From: a candidate division KSB1 bacterium
Lineage (GTDB): Bacteria; Zhuqueibacterota; Zhuqueibacteria; Zhuqueibacterales; Zhuqueibacteraceae
DNA length: 64,000 nucleotides
Direction of reading: 5' to 3'
NCBI GenBank assembly: GCA_034506255.1
Contig: JAPDPX010000002.1
Coordinates: forward strand, 320,971 to 384,970
Every line of letters begins with the position of its first letter. The stretch's first letter is position 1. Under the pieces are notes generated by a model that was not told where the DNA came from, made no database searches, and was given only the letters and a program-made list of their open reading frames with translations. A program made the translations under genes and the position numbers. Below are positions 59,933-64,000 of this stretch, one piece after another.

Positions 59933-61814
59933 AACGAAATGGCGCGGCCGTGGCTGCCGGCATACCGCGCCGAATGAGGCGCGCACACCAGCGGCGATTT
60001 TGCTCGTGTTGATTTCGCTGTGGCATGTCGCGGAGGCGCCGGCGCAGACGCTGCGGCTCGAGGTGGTTTATCCCCGGGAGGAGCTGACCATCACCGCGCG
60101 GGATTCGACGTTTGTGTTCGGCAACTATCAGCCGCCCTCGGCGAAAATCCGGATCAATGGCGTGCCCGCCAGGCAATACCCCAATCAAACCTACATGGCC
60201 ATGGTGCCGGTCAAACCCGGCAAATTCGTGTTTCGTGCCGTGGCGATTGACACCCTGCCGGCAAGCGGCAGCGTTGATTCGGCTGTGGTCGAACGGCGGG
60301 TTTACATTCCTGCTTATCTCGCGACCTCGCCGGCGGCGCCTCTGCAGTTTGACACCAGCTATGTTTATCCCAAAGTCGATCTCGCCATGCGAGCCGGTGA
60401 GGTGCTGGGTGTGGCGGTGAAAGCTTCGCCCCGCTGCCGCGCAACCTTCTCCATCGCCGGCGTGGCGCAAGACCTGCCCATGGCGGAACAACGGCCGCGC
60501 CGGCAATTTGACTGGGGTGAGGCGGTGTTTGGCCGTGCCCGGCCGCCCAACACACCCGAGGTGATGGGCATCTACACCGGCGTTTACACCTTGCGTGACA
60601 GTGATTCCCTGCACAACGCGAGCATTCACTTCCAACTCAGCAACGATCAGGGCGATACGATCACCCTGACGGCGCCCGGGCGCCTGAGCCTGTGGTCCGA
60701 CGCCATCCCAGAGGTGGCCAGCCTGACCGAAGAATTGACCATCGGCCGCACCGGACCGGGCAATGGCTACCTGCTTTTCCTGCCGCAGGAGGTTAAATTG
60801 CGTCTCACCGGCAGGGAGGGCGGATTTTATCGCGCGCGCCTCACTGACGACGAGTCGGTTTGGGTTCCGGTGGCCAATTGCCAGCTCCTGCCCGCCGGCA
60901 CGCTGCCGCCGCGCACCACCGTGCAGGTTGCCCGCACGCAGAGTTTTGCCGACCGCACACGCGTCACTATTTTCATGGAGGAACGCCTGCCTTTTCGCAT
61001 CGAACAGCGCACCCAGCCACAGCGCCTGGAGGTGATTTTGTTCGGTGCCACGGCCGATACCGACTGGATCCGCCATGATTACGGTGATCCCCTGATCGGT
61101 GAAATTCGCTGGTCGCAGGATCAGGACGAGAAATACCGGCTCAGCATCGCGCTCAATCAAAAGCAACAATGGGGTTATGCCGTCGGCTATGACGGCACGA
61201 ATCTCGTGCTCGACATCAAAAAGACCCCGAAACTTGCGCCGCCGCCCCACAGCCCGCTGCACGGTTTGTGGATTTGTGTGGATCCCGGCCACGGCCCGGA
61301 TTTGGGCGCGATCGGCCCCACCGGGTTTTGCGAGAAGGATGCCACCTTCCTGCTGGCGGAGGAACTGCGGGCGCAACTCGAGCGCCGCGGGGCCAGGGTG
61401 ATCCTGACGCGCACCGTTGCCGAAGAGGGCATGACGCTGGCGGCGCGGCGCAAGTTCGCCGACGTCAGCAATGCCGATTTGTTCATCAGCCTGCATTACA
61501 ACGCCCTGCCCGACGGCGTGAATCCGTTTCTCAATCGCGGCTCCAGCGCGTTTTATTATCATCCGCAAAGTTACGAGCTGGCAAATAAAATTTTGCGCAT
61601 GTTGCTTCAGAAGCTAAAACTTCCTAATTTTGGCCTGTTTTACGACAATCTCGCGGTGTGCCGCGTCACCAACATGCCGGCCGTGCTGATCGAGCCGGCG
61701 TTTCTCATGCACCCGGAGGAGGAGAAACTGATTCTGTCGCCGCGCTTTCGTGAGCAAACCGCGGCGGCCATCGTCGCCGGCATGGAAGCCTTCGTGCGGG
61801 CTGCGCGTGAATGA
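59904..61814 (+). CDS. N-acetylmuramoyl-L-alanine amidase (Amidase_3) with SH3-like N-terminal domains
   Basis: 636 residues. A signal peptide (AAILLVLISLWHVAEAPAQ) is followed by about 380 residues of beta-rich, SH3/AMIN-like modules. The catalytic domain begins WICVDPGHGPDLGAIG (first Zn His), has CEKDATFLLAEELRAQLER (Zn Glu), DLFISLHYNAL (second His) and VLIEPAFLMHPEEEK (catalytic Glu). It cleaves the bond between MurNAc and the stem peptide in peptidoglycan, probably at cell division. GTG 59904, or the adjoining TTG 59901, is set by AGGAG at 59892-59896, overlapping the previous gene. No LytC-type repeats are seen. Confidence 0.9.
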   Translation: MSSICTRSAKTKWRGRGCRHTAPNEARTPAAILLVLISLWHVAEAPAQTLRLEVVYPREELTITARDSTFVFGNYQPPSAKIRINGVPARQYPNQTYMAMVPVKPGKFVFRAVAIDTLPASGSVDSAVVERRVYIPAYLATSPAAPLQFDTSYVYPKVDLAMRAGEVLGVAVKASPRCRATFSIAGVAQDLPMAEQRPRRQFDWGEAVFGRARPPNTPEVMGIYTGVYTLRDSDSLHNASIHFQLSNDQGDTITLTAPGRLSLWSDAIPEVASLTEELTIGRTGPGNGYLLFLPQEVKLRLTGREGGFYRARLTDDESVWVPVANCQLLPAGTLPPRTTVQVARTQSFADRTRVTIFMEERLPFRIEQRTQPQRLEVILFGATADTDWIRHDYGDPLIGEIRWSQDQDEKYRLSIALNQKQQWGYAVGYDGTNLVLDIKKTPKLAPPPHSPLHGLWICVDPGHGPDLGAIGPTGFCEKDATFLLAEELRAQLERRGARVILTRTVAEEGMTLAARRKFADVSNADLFISLHYNALPDGVNPFLNRGSSAFYYHPQSYELANKILRMLLQKLKLPNFGLFYDNLAVCRVTNMPAVLIEPAFLMHPEEEKLILSPRFREQTAAAIVAGMEAFVRAARE

Positions 61815-62401
61815 TGCTGCCCCGGCCGCCGGGCCATGCCTGTGGGAACCCTGTTGCAACCGCTCAGGCAGGAATGTATTTGGACTATGCTTATTGCCCG
61901 AAATGTGCGGGCCATCTCGAAAAGCGCGCGCTCGATGGCCGTGAGCGCCAGCTATGCTCCCGCTGCGGGTTCATCTTGTACCACAATCCCATTCCCGCCG
62001 TTGCCGTGATCGTGCAGCAGGATGATGAGGTTCTGTTGGTGCAACGCGCCGTCGCGCCGCGCGCCGGTGATTGGTGTCTGCCGGCGGGCTTCATGGAGTG
62101 GGAGGAGGGGCCGGAGCAGACAGCGCAGCGGGAAGCGCGGGAGGAAACCAATCTCGACATCCGGGTACAGCAGCTTTACGGTGTTTTCCCGGCCAGCGAC
62201 TATCCCGCCAATCGCATCGTCCTGATCGTCTATCGTGCGGCGATCGTGGGTGGCGAGCTGCGGCCCGGTGATGACGCGCGCGACGCGCGTTTTTTCAAAC
62301 TGACGGAATTGCCCGAAAATGTGGCCTTCCGTGTGCATCGTCAGATTCTGGCAGCGCTCCAGGAAGAGCGGTTTGCGTCTCTGCCCAAGCAGGATCCGTG
62401 A
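61811..62401 (+). CDS. Nudix hydrolase with N-terminal zinc ribbon
   Basis: 196 residues. A zinc ribbon, Cys29/32 and Cys49/52 (YCPKCAG and LCSRCGF), precedes a complete Nudix box GFMEWEEGPEQTAQREAREE followed by TNL (Gly93-Leu115). The layout equals the NudC-like and ADP-ribose-type Nudix proteins, which hydrolyse nucleoside diphosphate derivatives. Start at 61811 overlaps the amidase stop (ATGA); an alternative is ATG 61874 (MYLDYAYCPK), which would begin right before the zinc ribbon. Co-transcribed with the amidase and following lipoprotein. Confidence 0.9.
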   Translation: MMLPRPPGHACGNPVATAQAGMYLDYAYCPKCAGHLEKRALDGRERQLCSRCGFILYHNPIPAVAVIVQQDDEVLLVQRAVAPRAGDWCLPAGFMEWEEGPEQTAQREAREETNLDIRVQQLYGVFPASDYPANRIVLIVYRAAIVGGELRPGDDARDARFFKLTELPENVAFRVHRQILAALQEERFASLPKQDP

Positions 62402-62832
62402 TGAAGTGCAGAATACGAATACTTTGTGTGCTGCTGGCCGCTGCAACGCTGAGCGGTAGTTGTCGCTCGGCGCCGGAGTCGCAGCCGACGCCCGCAGCGA
62501 GGGTTGGGATGAGCGGCGAAAAAGGTGCGCAAAAAGTCTATCTCGATGAAATGCCCCGGCTGTTTACCACTGCTGCCGGCCGTCAACTCTTGATTCCCGT
62601 GACTGGTAGTTTGCCCAATCCGGCCTATCGACTGGACACTCTGCGCGTGGAGCAGCATGACGCTGTGATCGAAATCACGCCGCTGGCGCATTACAATGAC
62701 AGCCTGATGGTCACGCAAGTCCTGGTGCCCTTTTCCAAAACCGTTGCGGTCGGCCCATTGCAACGGGGTGAATACCAATTACGCTTCCACAGCCGTGCTG
62801 GAGTGCAGGAGGCCAGGATCATCGTCGAGTGA
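62401..62832 (+). CDS. Hypothetical lipoprotein
   Basis: 143 residues. Lipoprotein signal peptide with lipobox LSGSC (Cys at about residue 20), then a Pro/Ala-rich linker. Mature part: KVYLDEMPRLFTTAAGRQLL, VTGSLPNPAYRLDTLRVEQH and LQRGEYQLRFHSRAG, a small beta-sandwich resembling no named family. ATG 62401 shares its A with the Nudix stop (TGATG), so translation is coupled. Third gene in the amidase operon. Confidence 0.7.
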   Translation: MKCRIRILCVLLAAATLSGSCRSAPESQPTPAARVGMSGEKGAQKVYLDEMPRLFTTAAGRQLLIPVTGSLPNPAYRLDTLRVEQHDAVIEITPLAHYNDSLMVTQVLVPFSKTVAVGPLQRGEYQLRFHSRAGVQEARIIVE

Positions 62833-63140
62833 GGGGCATGGCAATAAATTGCGACGGTCGCGCAACGTCCGTCCCGCTGCGGAACCGGGGTTTGGGGAAG
62901 ATGATGAGCTTGCAGGTTAATCCCGGCTGCGCCGGTTTGTAGCGCAGACCTCCTGCCGGCGTTGCTGTGCAGAGAGAATTTCTGCGGTGCAACATTTCAA
63001 CAGTCGTGCCGGAGTTGATGCCTCCTCCACGCCGGTCCGGCTGCTGCGGAAACGTTTTCAAAAGTGCGCGCTTTCGGCGTGATACGCAGCATGCCGAATT
63101 TGCCGGCAGATCAGACTCGAACCTCGCGCGGTGGCGACAC
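62833..63140. other. Intergenic region upstream of the deacetylase-family gene
   Basis: About 308 bases; no gene or hairpin of note was seen. Likely contains the promoter for the gene at 63141, but no consensus pair was found. Confidence 0.4.
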
Positions 63141-64000
63141 ATGACGGGTTTCTACTATCATCCGGATTTTCTGCTGCACGACACCGGTGGCGGCCATCCG
63201 GAGCGGCCGGCGCGTCTGACTGCGATCATGCAACATCTGGAGGCCACCGGCCTGCTCAGCCGGCTGCACCGCCAACAGCCGGAACCCGCGCCGCTGGCCG
63301 CAATCGCGACGGTGCATCCAGCCGGCTACGTGGCGTGGGTGCAACAGAGCTGCGGGCCACGGCTGCACCTGCTCGATTCCGACACTGTGGTCTCGCAGCA
63401 TTCCTTCCATGCGGCACAACTGGCGGTCGGTGCCGCCCTCGAGGCCGTCGCGCAAGTCAGCGCGGGCAGGCTGCACAATGCCTTCTGTGCAGTGCGGCCG
63501 CCGGGCCATCATGCCGAAACGAGCACGGCGATGGGTTTTTGCCTGTTCAACAACGTGGCCACTGCCGCGGATTGGCTGATTCGAAACCGGCGCGCCGAAA
63601 AAATCCTGATCATCGATTGGGACGTGCATCACGGCAACGGCACCCAGGAAATTTTCTATGAACGCGGTGATGTTTACTTTTTGAGCTTTCATGAGTGGCC
63701 GCTTTATCCCGGTACCGGCCGGGAGGATGAAACCGGCGCGGGCGCCGGCCGCGGCTGCACCCGCAACGTTACCATAGCGCCTTACACCCCCGAGGCCGAC
63801 TATCTCGAACGCTTTTTTGCCGTGGTGCCGGAAGTGTACGAGCATTTCAAACCCGATTTTGTGCTGCTTTCCGCCGGTTTCGATGCCCATCACCAGGACC
63901 CGCTGGCACATCTCCGCTTGACGGAAAGCGGTTTCGGCCGCATGACCGGGCTGGTGCTGGAGCTGGCGCAAACTTATGCCGCCGGCCGCGTTGTTTCCCT
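63141..64000 (+). CDS. Histone deacetylase/AcuC-family amidohydrolase, partial at right edge
   Basis: 286 codons are visible with no stop. HDAC-family motifs: GHPERPARLTAIM near the start, VRPPGHHAETSTAMGFCLFNN (catalytic His pair), ILIIDWDVHHGNGTQEIFY (Zn Asp and His) and VLLSAGFDAHHQDPLAHLRL (second Zn Asp). Bacterial members deacetylate polyamines, acetoin-related enzymes or small molecules. ATG 63141 begins the conserved part. The catalytic Tyr-bearing C-terminal segment lies beyond the window. Confidence 0.93.
   Translation, partial: MTGFYYHPDFLLHDTGGGHPERPARLTAIMQHLEATGLLSRLHRQQPEPAPLAAIATVHPAGYVAWVQQSCGPRLHLLDSDTVVSQHSFHAAQLAVGAALEAVAQVSAGRLHNAFCAVRPPGHHAETSTAMGFCLFNNVATAADWLIRNRRAEKILIIDWDVHHGNGTQEIFYERGDVYFLSFHEWPLYPGTGREDETGAGAGRGCTRNVTIAPYTPEADYLERFFAVVPEVYEHFKPDFVLLSAGFDAHHQDPLAHLRLTESGFGRMTGLVLELAQTYAAGRVVS

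Noticed and set aside
1..64000. CRISPR arrays, prophage and rRNA/tRNA genes
   Set aside because: No regular repeat-spacer arrays, phage structural genes or rRNA signatures were seen. No tRNA-like T-loop with matching acceptor stem was found by eye, though a tRNA scan would be decisive.

Overview
The window is a GC-rich bacterial chromosome segment with dense operons, short Shine-Dalgarno spacers and many ATGA stop/start overlaps. The organism looks like a member of the FCB group. It has a PorD-family protein beside a PorV-like barrel at the left edge, a cargo-type protein ending in a type IX secretion sorting domain, TonB/ExbBD and a TonB-dependent receptor. The 'YQNYPNPF' style of sorting domain, high GC and fused NuoCD fit lineages such as candidate division KSB1, Calditrichota or Ignavibacteria better than typical Bacteroidota. 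That placement is inference.

Layout. 1-5.6 kb: divergent porD-like and porV-like genes, a YpdA-type reductase, a lipoprotein and dihydrolipoyl dehydrogenase. 5.8-19.8 kb: a lysine-rich mini-protein, then complex I genes nuoA-B, an AT-richer 2-kb insert (a T9SS cargo gene broken by an amber codon, and an IS5-family element with a frame-disrupted transposase), nuoCD-E-F-G-H-I, and a second set nuoB2-C2-I2-D2. NuoJKLMN are absent. 20.2-25.6 kb: a three-subunit molybdenum enzyme closely resembling 4-hydroxybenzoyl-CoA reductase, preceded by a good sigma70-type promoter, and a Glu/Leu-dehydrogenase-family enzyme. 25.7-28.6 kb: YceH, a saccharopine-dehydrogenase-like protein and a 42-residue membrane peptide. 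29.2-31.8 kb: two tandem D-Ala-D-Ala-ligase-like ATP-grasp enzymes with a GNAT acetyltransferase. 32-37 kb: nucleoside and amino-acid transporters ending in a 21-bp perfect-stem terminator shared with the convergent tonB-exbB-exbD operon (37.3-39.3 kb). 39.4-42 kb: MBL hydrolase, CutA and two unknowns. 42-46 kb: an exported protein carrying a BlaI/MecI-like winged helix, a TonB-dependent receptor and a lipoprotein. 46.4-49.4 kb: a DUF547 protein and a glycosyltransferase/radical-SAM fusion. 49.5-59.6 kb: carotenoid island crtY, crtD-like, crtI, crtB, acyltransferase, glycosyltransferase, cruF, crtW and a class II photolyase. 59.6-64 kb: DUF1232 protein, cell-wall amidase, Nudix hydrolase, lipoprotein and a partial histone-deacetylase-family enzyme.

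How the parts work together. The carotenoid genes are sufficient on paper for a monocyclic, 4-ketolated, 1'-hydroxylated, 3',4'-desaturated, glycosylated and acylated carotenoid (myxobactone-like), paired with light-driven DNA repair. Complex I, the molybdenum hydroxylase and the lipoamide dehydrogenase point to a respiring heterotroph able to handle aromatic or CoA-linked substrates. YpdA hints at bacillithiol as the low-molecular-weight thiol.

All calls come from reading the sequence and from recall of families. No database search was run.
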